A stretch of 64,000 nucleotides of DNA from CAZBDV01 sp964490765. GTDB taxonomy: Bacteria; Cloacimonadota; Cloacimonadia; Cloacimonadales; JAJBBL01. The notes under the pieces are model-generated. The model was not told the DNA's origin, did no database searches, and saw nothing but the letters and a program-made list of their open reading frames with translations. The translations under genes and the position numbers were made by a program. Below, piece after piece: positions 17,969 through 25,823 of this stretch (within the stretch, counting starts at the first letter, position 1; each line of letters starts with the position of its first letter). Where the stretch lies: positions 54,202 to 118,201 of the forward strand of contig CAZBDV010000004.1 of NCBI GenBank assembly GCA_964490765.1. The letters run 5' to 3'.

Positions 17969-19179
17969 TGTTGAAAAGGGAGGTAGGGTAGCCTTTTAGA
18001 GTATCCGAGGATATTCTCTATTTCTTCTATAATCTTTTCCGGATGACCGATAACGAATCGTTTGATACCATCTTTTGAGTAGAAGTAATAATCTTCATCG
18101 TAGATGTCAAAATGAGCAAGAAGATCCCGGAGACCATAGAGAGGGATACCTTTATGAACGAGTAAGAGGACATCATCATTAGTGACAGTCATAAGGTTTT
18201 CGAAAGGATCTTTCTTATGTGCTCTCAGCAGTAACAGCGAGTCATTACTCTTTTCTGTCAGTTTACTGTTTTTTTGCGGTAGTTGAAGCGCCCGGACTGC
18301 ATTTTCGCTGATCATGCGGTAAATCGTCTGGATTGGGATAAGGGGGAATTTGTTGTGAACGGACTGAATTTCCTGCAGCAGGTTGATCGAGCCAGAGAAC
18401 GTGGAATCGGTTCCGATAACCACATTGACCCCTTCGCTCAGGCAGGTATTGATATCGATTGTCTCGCCTATCAGTTGCAGATTGGAGGTCAATGCCCAGC
18501 AAATCGAGACACCGGCCTCTGCACAATCCCTGATCTCTTCCCTGGTCAAAGATATTCCGTGGATGATAAGAGTGTTGGGTTGAAGCAACCCGAGTTCTTT
18601 CAACTTTGAGAATTCACTACTCGACTCTCGGTCAGTTCCTTCGCCAATATGAACGATGAAGGGTTCGGTACCACCGGTAGCTTTCCATTCCTCTACAGGG
18701 TCTTCACCACCCCAGAAATTGCCGAGACTTATGGAATGACACTGTCTATAATTGCGAATTATTTCGATGGGGAACATTTCATAGTAACTCTTCTTCTGCT
18801 GGGGAGCATGATCCTGAACTATGCTTACACCAGAGAAGAGGTTTTTGTAACCACCGAGCAGAGAGAGTAGTTTCCCCTTACCTTTCATGAAATCCATCGG
18901 AAGAGTATTGCGAAATACTTGATCCCGCTCTTTTACCGGAGCGGTATCGCGCATTTCCTTAACCCAGATATTGGCATTTTTGAAAGTATGCTCGATCGCT
19001 GGAGGATACCAGTTGCCAATCAGGTGATCGTGGGAGTTGATAAACGGTCTCAATGCATGACAGTCCTTCAGTAGCACCGTGCTGTTAATATCGTTCAGAA
19101 GTCTGCTTCGGAGTTCAATAACAGCCCGATTTCTGATGGTATCAGCATCTAACAGAGCCGTATCAACAATGAATTTCAT
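17965..19179 (-). CDS. Amidohydrolase-superfamily protein
   Basis: A 404-residue metal-dependent hydrolase of the amidohydrolase superfamily. The metal-binding HxH is in INSHDHL (about residues 48-54). Later candidate ligands are HIGEG (about 177), IIHGISL (about 205) and the terminal Asp of VVIGTDS (about 253). This layout is like the TRZ/ATZ and cytosine-deaminase subgroup that deaminates or hydrolyses ring compounds, but the substrate is not evident. It lies 6 bases after etfA and overlaps queE by 4 bases; the tight coupling to queE might hint at purine or deazapurine metabolism, which is speculation. Confidence 0.7.
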   Translation of the reverse strand: MKFIVDTALLDADTIRNRAVIELRSRLLNDINSTVLLKDCHALRPFINSHDHLIGNWYPPAIEHTFKNANIWVKEMRDTAPVKERDQVFRNTLPMDFMKGKGKLLSLLGGYKNLFSGVSIVQDHAPQQKKSYYEMFPIEIIRNYRQCHSISLGNFWGGEDPVEEWKATGGTEPFIVHIGEGTDRESSSEFSKLKELGLLQPNTLIIHGISLTREEIRDCAEAGVSICWALTSNLQLIGETIDINTCLSEGVNVVIGTDSTFSGSINLLQEIQSVHNKFPLIPIQTIYRMISENAVRALQLPQKNSKLTEKSNDSLLLLRAHKKDPFENLMTVTNDDVLLLVHKGIPLYGLRDLLAHFDIYDEDYYFYSKDGIKRFVIGHPEKIIEEIENILGYSKRLPYLPFQQ

Positions 19180-19185
19180 GTATTC

Positions 19186-20373
19186 TTACTCATTAGCCTG
19201 TAATTTCTTGGTTAATAGTGGTATAATCTCGAACAGATCACCAACTATCCCGAAATCGGCTATCTTGAAGATAGGGGCATCTCTATCCTTATTGATAGCT
19301 ATAATATAATCGGAGGACTGCATTCCAGCCAGGTGCTGGATGGCACCAGAGATCCCTGCTGCTATATAGATACGCGGTTTTATGGTCTTGCCCGTCTGAC
19401 CAACCTGATGCGGATAGGTGATCCATTCGGCATCAACTGCTGCCCTGGAAGCACCAACAGCAGCTCCTAATGTTTTCGCCAGCTCTTCGATGATTGCGAA
19501 GTTCTTCTTTTCTTTCAATCCTCTCCCGCCTGAGACGACAAAATTTGCCTCGACCAGGTTGAGGGTCTGTGTTATATCTTTCGTAAATGATAGGAAATCG
19601 GTCTCTGTATCAAAATCTTCAAAGGCAATCGTCTCGCTGATGACTGTACCGGATCTTTCACTGTTACGGGGTAGTGGATTCATCACCTTATGCCTGACAG
19701 TAGCCATCTGCGGTCTGTGATTAGGTGTCAGAATAGTGGCCATAATATTACCCCCGAAGGCAGGTCTGGTCTGCAATAAATTGCCAGTCTCTTCATCGAT
19801 ATCGAGTCCCGTGCAGTCAGCAGTTAATCCAGTCTTGAGCTCTACAGCAACTCTCGGTATGAATGATCTTCCGATCACACTGGCTCCCGCCAGGATAATT
19901 TCAGGTTTGTATTTTTCAGCCAGGGTAGTAAAGGCCCTGGTGTATGTCTGATCAACAAAGTGTTGCAGTTCTGCATCGTCAACTATAATGACCTTATCTG
20001 CACCATGTTCGATAAGTTCTTCGGTAAGATGGTCAACCTGATATCCGAGTAAAACTGCTGTTAACTCGCATTCCCGGATTGCCGCCAGTTCACTCCCTTT
20101 ACCAAGCAGTTCAAACACTACCGGGGCTAGCACCCCTTCACGCTGCTCTGCATAAACCCAGACACCTTTATAGTCCTTCTTATCAATCATCTCTTTCTGC
20201 TCTTTTCTAATAAAAATCGCTTCAAAAGGGCAGGCAGAGACACAGGCACCACATAGCGTACATTTGTCTGTGTTGATCTCAGCAGTCTTATCTTCGATTA
20301 CTATTGCATCATAGGCACACGCTTTCAAGCAGAGTCCACATCCTGTACACTTGTTAATTATTACTTCAATCAT
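19186..20373 (-). CDS. etfA: Electron transfer flavoprotein alpha subunit with N-terminal 2x[4Fe-4S] ferredoxin
   Basis: A protein of 395 residues. Residues 1-60 form a bacterial ferredoxin (C9, C12, C15, C19 in CTGCGLCLKAC, then CTLCGACVSACP). The EtfA N-domain follows, and then the FAD-binding C-domain with GGRGL, the QVGQTGKTIKPRIYIAAGISGA block and NKDRDAPIF. Ferredoxin-fused EtfA occurs in anaerobes, where Etf can bifurcate electrons between NADH, ferredoxin and a dehydrogenase. Unusually, no etfB or acyl-CoA dehydrogenase gene is adjacent. The frame extends to a TTG at 20460, but the ATG at 20373 with GGAGA five bases upstream is the convincing start. It heads an apparent operon with the amidohydrolase and queE. 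Confidence 0.9.
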   Translation of the reverse strand: MIEVIINKCTGCGLCLKACAYDAIVIEDKTAEINTDKCTLCGACVSACPFEAIFIRKEQKEMIDKKDYKGVWVYAEQREGVLAPVVFELLGKGSELAAIRECELTAVLLGYQVDHLTEELIEHGADKVIIVDDAELQHFVDQTYTRAFTTLAEKYKPEIILAGASVIGRSFIPRVAVELKTGLTADCTGLDIDEETGNLLQTRPAFGGNIMATILTPNHRPQMATVRHKVMNPLPRNSERSGTVISETIAFEDFDTETDFLSFTKDITQTLNLVEANFVVSGGRGLKEKKNFAIIEELAKTLGAAVGASRAAVDAEWITYPHQVGQTGKTIKPRIYIAAGISGAIQHLAGMQSSDYIIAINKDRDAPIFKIADFGIVGDLFEIIPLLTKKLQANE

Positions 20374-20760
20374 CAGTTCTCCATTATCTATCGTGTTATT
20401 TTTATCTTTCAGTTCTGCCTTTCCTGAATCACTATAGGTTCTTTCAGGGATTTTTGACAAGTTGAATTCTTTCTCAGAACAGAACTCTTTGTCAATGAAA
20501 TTGTTATAAAAATGAATGAAATCCCCTTATATTTGCCACAGAGAACAACAATTACACAATGTTTCACCATCTGTGATGCAGTAATAATTGTAAGTTACTT
20601 TAGGGTTAATAATGGGGAGTATACGAGTCGGATACGGCCGGCTCCTATAGTGGACACTGGTTAATGAGGTGATAATTCCGAAGACGGGAGGAAGATTTTC
20701 ATTTACATTTTGCCCTGCTAAATTTGACTGGTAAAAAAAGAACATACCGGAGGTTAACCG
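20374..20760. other. Intergenic region between divergent etfA and GNAT genes
   Basis: 387 bases with no credible gene. The left part holds the candidate etfA promoter. The right end holds GGAGG for the GNAT gene. A short GC-rich block, GGATACGGCCGGCTCC, lies near 20630-20645. I see no tRNA, riboswitch or strong terminator here. Confidence 0.6.
20432..20460 (-). promoter_or_regulatory. Candidate promoter of the etfA operon
   Basis: On the minus strand TTGTCA (20455-20460) and CTATAG (20432-20437) are separated by 17 bases and lie about 60 bases before the etfA ATG. Each hexamer has one or more mismatches to consensus. Confidence 0.35.
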
Positions 20761-21369
20761 ATGAAATATTTCAAGAAGCTGACGGGGAAAAAGTGCTATC
20801 TATCTCCGATAAATTTAGAAGATGTCGAGAACTTTACCGAATGGGTAAATAATTTTCATCTGACCAAGTATCTGACACTTATCAGACAGCAGATCTCGCT
20901 GGAGAGGGAACGAGAGATACTGGAGAAACTCTCACGGGGTGAGCACTACGCAATTATTGATCAGGAATTGAATAAATTGATCGGGATTGCCGGTCTGCAC
21001 GAGATCAATCATATAGATAATACCTGTGAGTTTGGTCTTTTTATCGGGGATCCAGATTACTGGAACCAGGGATATGGTGAGGAAGCATCACGCCTATTAC
21101 TCGATTACGGCTTCAATATACTGAATATGAATAATATAATGTTATTGGTTATCGATTATAACTGTCGGGCAGAGAGATGTTACAAGAAGATAGGGTTCAA
21201 GGAGATAGGAAGAAGGCGTCAGGCTTATAGAATAGCCGGTAAGTATTGCGATGTAATCTATATGGATCTGCTGAGTCAGGATTTCAAGAATTCCAGGATA
21301 AAGGAACTATTCTCTGAACAGTATGAGAAATCACGAAAACCCAAAAAACTGGAGCTGGCCGATAAGTAG
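20761..21369 (+). CDS. RimJ/RimL-type GNAT acetyltransferase
   Basis: A 202-residue GNAT protein of the Acetyltransf_3 type. It starts with the typical GKKCYLSPINLEDVENFTEW block. It has the GLFIGDPDYWNQGYGEEA acetyl-CoA loop at about 100-117 and the CYKKIGFKEIGRRRQAY motif at about 140-156. Family members acetylate ribosomal protein N-termini or small amines; the target here is unknown. The C-terminal 20 residues are rich in Lys and extend past the domain. The start is set by GGAGG seven bases before the ATG. It lies 46 bases before holB on the same strand. Confidence 0.85.
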   Translation: MKYFKKLTGKKCYLSPINLEDVENFTEWVNNFHLTKYLTLIRQQISLEREREILEKLSRGEHYAIIDQELNKLIGIAGLHEINHIDNTCEFGLFIGDPDYWNQGYGEEASRLLLDYGFNILNMNNIMLLVIDYNCRAERCYKKIGFKEIGRRRQAYRIAGKYCDVIYMDLLSQDFKNSRIKELFSEQYEKSRKPKKLELADK

Positions 21370-21415
21370 AATCTGCCAATTCAGGTTATCTTTTTGATTC
21401 AGTTGGAGAGGGTCG

Positions 21416-22534
21416 ATGTCGTTATTTGACAGAATTCAGGGTCAGGATCAGATCATTGAGATGTTGAAACGGGCTATCAGGGAAGAGAAGATAGCTCACA
21501 GTTATCTGTTCTATGGTCCGGAAGGGGTTGGCAAGTTCACCACGGCACTTCTCTCAGCTATGGCAGTGAACTGTCTTGCTGAACCTGAAAAGCGTCCCTG
21601 CGGGGTATGTACAGCCTGCACGAAGATCAGCAAGTTCAATCATCCCGATTTCCTCTATCTCTTTCCCACACCTAATTACAATATGAGCCCGGAGGGTGAG
21701 ATTAAGGATAACAAGCAACTTAATGAATATGAGAACTATCTTCAGGCCAAGCGGGAAAAGCCGTGGGAAGATTTCTTTTTCAGTGGTAATATAGAACTCC
21801 GTATGGATAGCATAAAAATGCTGCAGCACAGATTGAATTTATCTAGAAGTGAAGCCCGGAACAAGGTTTTTTTGATAGAACGAGCTGATATGATGAATTC
21901 CAGTGCTGCCAATTCCTTTCTCAAAACACTGGAAGAGCCACCAGACGATGTCATTATTATTCTGATAACAACTAAGCCGGAATCGTTACTACCGACGATC
22001 ATTTCTCGCTGCCAGAAGATCGGTTTTCACAAACTCTCACGTCAAGTGATAGAGAAAGAGTTGATCGATAACCGGGGTTGTGAGTTGATAACCGCTAAAA
22101 CCATCGCGCGTATTGCTGATGGTAATATGAAGCGGGCCTTGAGCCTGGGTGATGAACAGAAGACCGAATCGAGACAGAGCGTTCTCAATCTTATTGGAAT
22201 ACTAATGCAAGGAGATGATACGAGCTTCATCGCCTATATAGATAAATATAAGACTCTCAAGAATGTCAGTGAACTGAAAGAGGTGATTCAGAACCTCATC
22301 ATCTGGTTGTGCGATATTGCCTGCTTCAATATCAGCCCTGATGAGATAGTTAACATAGATCGTCTGGAATTGATAGAGAAGATAGCCAACAACAATCCTC
22401 TTCTGGAAGAAGATGTCAGTGGAATAATCTCATATCTGGAGAAAATGCTCAAGCGGCTGGATGGCAACGTTAATCCACATCTGGTAGGAATAGATATCTA
22501 TTTTCAACTGAAACCTTATTTTGTAAGTGCATAA
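21416..22534 (+). CDS. holB: DNA polymerase III delta-prime subunit
   Basis: A 372-residue clamp-loader AAA+ protein. The N-terminus has FDRIQGQDQIIEML and a Walker A-like GPEGVGKFTT. A zinc-binding group follows in CLAEPEKRPCGVCTACTK. The sensor or SRC-type motif is NSAANSFLKTLEEPP with ISRCQ downstream. An insert of about 40 residues after the zinc group (NYNMSPEGE...) is longer than in E. coli HolB but common in other phyla. It loads the sliding clamp during replication. Preceded by GGAGAGG; the downstream barrel gene follows after 37 bases. Confidence 0.9.
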   Translation: MSLFDRIQGQDQIIEMLKRAIREEKIAHSYLFYGPEGVGKFTTALLSAMAVNCLAEPEKRPCGVCTACTKISKFNHPDFLYLFPTPNYNMSPEGEIKDNKQLNEYENYLQAKREKPWEDFFFSGNIELRMDSIKMLQHRLNLSRSEARNKVFLIERADMMNSSAANSFLKTLEEPPDDVIIILITTKPESLLPTIISRCQKIGFHKLSRQVIEKELIDNRGCELITAKTIARIADGNMKRALSLGDEQKTESRQSVLNLIGILMQGDDTSFIAYIDKYKTLKNVSELKEVIQNLIIWLCDIACFNISPDEIVNIDRLELIEKIANNNPLLEEDVSGIISYLEKMLKRLDGNVNPHLVGIDIYFQLKPYFVSA

Positions 22535-22571
22535 GATAGGATTAAGCAAATAGAAGTCAGAAAAAGGTAAG

Positions 22572-23666
22572 ATGATTTTTCGAAAACTGTTCTACTCTCT
22601 GTTTATCTGCTTTATCACCGTTATCTCTCTCTTCTCCAGCGAGGGGGAAGAGGAGGCGGTAAGCAGAAACGATATTGCAATTCTCCCTTATCTTTCCTAT
22701 GCCTCTGAAACCGGGTTTTCTGGTGGGTTATTAAGCAGCCTGAACCTCTATAACCTTTTGTTCAGAGAGGATAATCTCAGGTTGCTGACCAGTGTTCAAT
22801 ATACACAAAAAAAGCAGATCGCTGTCAATCTTAATCAGTATTATCTCTCTGGAGCGAAGGGGGTCTATACAGGTATAGACTTCGGTTATAAGTACTGGCC
22901 AGACGATTTTTACGGGGTCGGGATAACTACCCGGCAGAGTTTTGAGGAGAGTTATATCTCCAGAGAATTTGAGGTTGAATGGAATATCGGCAAACGGATT
23001 TATCGTGAATGGACCCTCGGCTTGATTGCTAGCTTTGCCGACTACTCGCTAAAGCTCGGTCCTGACAATCCTCTTCTCTTATCCGGTACAATTCCTGGGA
23101 GTTCAGGAGGAAGGGTGACCGGTACTGGATTGGTGGCAACCAGAGACAGGCGGAACAGTAGTTTTTTTGCTACGAGTGGTGATTTTATACAGTTGAGTGG
23201 AACTATCTATAATGAAAATATTGGGGGGGATTTCTCCTTCAACCGTTACACTCTCGATTTGAGAAAGTATCTTCCTCTGACTGAGAAGCAATCAATCTCT
23301 TTTCAATTATATACAGGTTACCAGTCTGATGGTGTCCCATTTCAGAATATGTTTCAGCTTGGAGACTACCTGAGAGCTTTCCCAACCAGCAGGTATATCG
23401 ATAAGTCAGTGATAATAGCCCGGTCTGAGTATCGAGTTTTTCCCTGGGATAGCTGGTTACTCCGGCGTACAGGTATCGTATTATTCGCTGAAACCGGTAA
23501 TCTGTCTGATAGTTTTGGAGATTGGGAACCCGGTAAGCAGAAATTTTCGTTCGGTGCTGGAGGTAGATATCGCCTTATAGAAGGAGAGGGTATGCTGCTG
23601 CGATTTGATATCGGGTTTTCTTCGGAATCTGTTAATATTCTCTTTGTAGCCAGAGAGGCATTTTAA
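22572..23666 (+). CDS. Outer-membrane beta-barrel of the Omp85/surface-antigen type
   Basis: A 364-residue exported protein with a signal peptide (about 1-21) and alternating amphipathic strands throughout, ending in a terminal Phe as expected for BAM-assembled barrels. Features of the Bac_surface_Ag (Omp85 barrel) domain are present: GTGLVATRDRRNSSFFATSGDF at about 195, FRQ/FQLGDYLRAFP with the conserved R region near 260, and a final strand reading SVNILFVAREAF. There are no POTRA domains, so it is not a BamA itself; the patatin-type or standalone barrel family fits. Cargo unknown. It follows holB closely but no shared function is apparent. Confidence 0.75.
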   Translation: MIFRKLFYSLFICFITVISLFSSEGEEEAVSRNDIAILPYLSYASETGFSGGLLSSLNLYNLLFREDNLRLLTSVQYTQKKQIAVNLNQYYLSGAKGVYTGIDFGYKYWPDDFYGVGITTRQSFEESYISREFEVEWNIGKRIYREWTLGLIASFADYSLKLGPDNPLLLSGTIPGSSGGRVTGTGLVATRDRRNSSFFATSGDFIQLSGTIYNENIGGDFSFNRYTLDLRKYLPLTEKQSISFQLYTGYQSDGVPFQNMFQLGDYLRAFPTSRYIDKSVIIARSEYRVFPWDSWLLRRTGIVLFAETGNLSDSFGDWEPGKQKFSFGAGGRYRLIEGEGMLLRFDIGFSSESVNILFVAREAF

Positions 23667-23681
23667 CCGGATAAGGGTTGC

Positions 23682-25190
23682 TTATTGTTTGTCGTCCTCA
23701 TCAAAGACGACTATCTCATCGGCCGGTTTCGTGTAATCCTGGAATTGAACATCCTTAGTGGTCTGGAATTTTTCCAGTATCCTGGTTACTCGTTCTACGG
23801 AGAGCTTGATGTTCTGCATATAGTTTTTCTGTTTTTCGCTAATATCCTTATCTTTCAAACTCTCTTGCAGAAGCTCGAGGTTACCGACAATCACCATCAG
23901 GGGTTGATTTATCTCGTGACTGGCTGTAATAGCCATAGCTAAAGCAGCACTGGTTTTGGCAAGTTTCAACCTGCTTTCAACCTTCTGCTCGATCTTCTTC
24001 AATTCATGGTCACGTTCGACATTGGCAAACTTGATCGTCTCCCTCTCGGCATGAATCTCTTCACTGAGCCTGATATATTTCTTGTAATAATCATAAGCTT
24101 CGGTATAGGCATTCACATAATGGTAATAATCAGAGATAGTTTTGTAGGCATCTTTGATTAATTCCTTGTTGTCAGTATTATCCAGCATGATAATTACTTC
24201 ATCTACTGCTTTCTCAGCAGCCTCTTTGGCGTCGAGTTTCATGTATACTGTGATGAGATTCAAAAGGGAGTTTAATCGGTCTCCTGTTGTTATGGTCTGC
24301 TTATTCTCTTCGAAAGCATTCGGGGATTCTACCGTTTCGTCTCTGATCTTCATTGCTTCCGCATAGCAGTTCCTGGCTTCATCGAATTGTTTGAGATTAC
24401 GATAAATCATGCCCAGATCATTCAAGACCTCATACATCAGGTCTTTATTAACTGTTCTCGATACATTAGTCTTTGCTTCTTTCAGGTACTCTAATGCCCG
24501 GTCATATTGATATCTTCGCCAGTAAAGGAGACCGAGATTGATCTGGGTATAGATCATCCCATCGAGATTTTCCAGATCCTGGTAGATTGTCAGAGAGCGG
24601 AGGAAATAATCGAGAGCCTGATCGTATGAAGAAGATTTGTTAAGGAGATTTCCAAGGTTGATCAGTGTTGAAGCTGTTAAGAGTTTATCTGAATGCTTCT
24701 CTGACCAGTCGAGAAGCTCAGTATAATGCTTGATTGACGACTTATGATCGTTTAGAGTGTAGAATAGTGAGGCTATATTCTGTAATAATGAACCTTCGAC
24801 CTTACTATCTCTGTCTGTTTCCCTGCTGATCTCCAGTGCTCTCTGATAGTCGTCTAAAGCCTGCCTGTGGTCTCCTCCGGATCTCTTAATATCACCCTTC
24901 AATATCAATGCTTCCGCTTGACGGGGGATGTTATGGGAACCGGCAAAAGCCTCTGCTCTCTCTGCACAGTCTAACGCCTCTTTATAATGCTTCAGCCGTT
25001 TGTGAGAATCGGCGAGTAACAACAGACACTCAAACTCCTGCTCATGCATCTTGTTTTCGCGGGCAGTTATCAGAGCAGTATTGGCATAAAGGATAGTCTT
25101 CTCTGGATCAGTAAAAATGTCACCCTTTGCTTCGATGAGTATTTCGTTAATCTGTTCAGAAGTAGATCTAAAAATTTCGTCTCTATCCAT
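23682..25190 (-). CDS. TPR protein with C-terminal histidine-kinase dimerisation (HisKA) domain, no ATPase domain
   Basis: A 502-residue cytoplasmic protein. Residues about 35-385 contain many tetratricopeptide repeats (for example AEALILKGDIKRSGGDHRQALDDY and the ALDYFLRSLTIY type). A coiled coil of about 30 residues leads to a HisKA-like helical hairpin (about 410-475) with the H-box ASHEINQPL, His near residue 424. The protein then ends after an acidic tail; the N, G1 and G2 boxes of an HATPase_c domain are absent. Many TPR histidine kinases have this same order followed by the ATPase, so this is either a phosphotransfer partner, a dominant scaffold, or a truncated kinase. The next 600 bases on either side do not encode the missing domain. 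ATG with GAGGAAG upstream. Confidence 0.8.
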   Translation of the reverse strand: MDRDEIFRSTSEQINEILIEAKGDIFTDPEKTILYANTALITARENKMHEQEFECLLLLADSHKRLKHYKEALDCAERAEAFAGSHNIPRQAEALILKGDIKRSGGDHRQALDDYQRALEISRETDRDSKVEGSLLQNIASLFYTLNDHKSSIKHYTELLDWSEKHSDKLLTASTLINLGNLLNKSSSYDQALDYFLRSLTIYQDLENLDGMIYTQINLGLLYWRRYQYDRALEYLKEAKTNVSRTVNKDLMYEVLNDLGMIYRNLKQFDEARNCYAEAMKIRDETVESPNAFEENKQTITTGDRLNSLLNLITVYMKLDAKEAAEKAVDEVIIMLDNTDNKELIKDAYKTISDYYHYVNAYTEAYDYYKKYIRLSEEIHAERETIKFANVERDHELKKIEQKVESRLKLAKTSAALAMAITASHEINQPLMVIVGNLELLQESLKDKDISEKQKNYMQNIKLSVERVTRILEKFQTTKDVQFQDYTKPADEIVVFDEDDKQ

Positions 25191-25244
25191 ATCATCTTCC
25201 TCTCACTGCTGTGTCTCTTTCTCTGACGGATCGTTTTGCAATCT

Positions 25245-25273
25245 ATTATATAAAAAACAGTGACCATTAATCC
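25245..25273 (-). promoter_or_regulatory. Candidate promoter of the TPR-HisKA gene
   Basis: A consensus TATAAT (minus strand, 25245-25250) lies about 55 bases before the start codon. The -35 position 17 bases upstream reads GGATTA, a poor match, so only the -10 is convincing. Confidence 0.4.
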
Positions 25274-25653
25274 AGCTAACTAAGCAAAAAAAAACTACTC
25301 CTATTTGTCAATAGATTTCTCTTATTTTTATCATTTAACAACCCTTTTACTGAACTTTCTTGATATAACCGGGCTTTGTATTAGTTGTTACTACTGATTT
25401 CGGTATAATTGCCATCAGAAATGGATTATGTGGAAATCGAGCAGTTCACAAAAGACAATACGCTTGTTATATTGCTCAAGTAGCCACGTCTAGCTTTAAT
25501 AACAGTTTGAATTACAGTCCAATACTACAAGTTTGCGAATTTAGGTGTCCAGCCCCGAGGCCTGAAGGGATGTGCAGGAGCAGGTTATAGCTCTATTGTC
25601 TCTATCTCTGTACTCAGCTAGCAAAAAAAGAAAGCAGAAATAAATGAAAATCC

Positions 25654-25685
25654 TTGACATTTGTTAAGCAGTAGGGATTTTATAC
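25654..25685 (+). promoter_or_regulatory. Candidate promoter of nrdDG
   Basis: TTGACA at 25654-25659 is followed by an A/T-rich ATTTTATACAAT block whose best -10 hexamer, TTATAC, begins 20 bases on, or ATTTTA at 17 bases. It would give a leader of about 130 bases. Confidence 0.4.
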
Positions 25686-25823
25686 AATTAGTGCGTGACA
25701 GGGAAAAATAGCGGGCGAAGGGTAATAGACGTTAACTTATTTGTGACACACAACTTACAATCAGGACTCGCCAATCTGTTGCTATTTATTAAATTCAATA
25801 ATTTGATATAAACGGGGGAGCCG

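Larger units (their letters stand above)
25191..25823. other. Long intergenic region upstream of nrdD
   Basis: 633 bases between divergent genes. It carries promoter candidates at each end. Frame 25369-25590 is open for 73 codons but has no usable start codon or ribosome site. The segment 25545-25605 contains a locally GC-rich stretch, CCAGCCCCGAGGCC. I see no match to a cobalamin riboswitch, NrdR box pair or tRNA. Confidence 0.5.

Noticed and set aside
25369..25590. Possible gene remnant upstream of nrdD
   Set aside because: 73 open codons, but no start codon near the beginning, no ribosome site and no recognised similarity.
25545..25610. Cobalamin riboswitch before nrdD
   Set aside because: The CCAGCCCCGAGGCC stretch lacks the conserved B12-box and helix pairing; class III reductase does not use B12.
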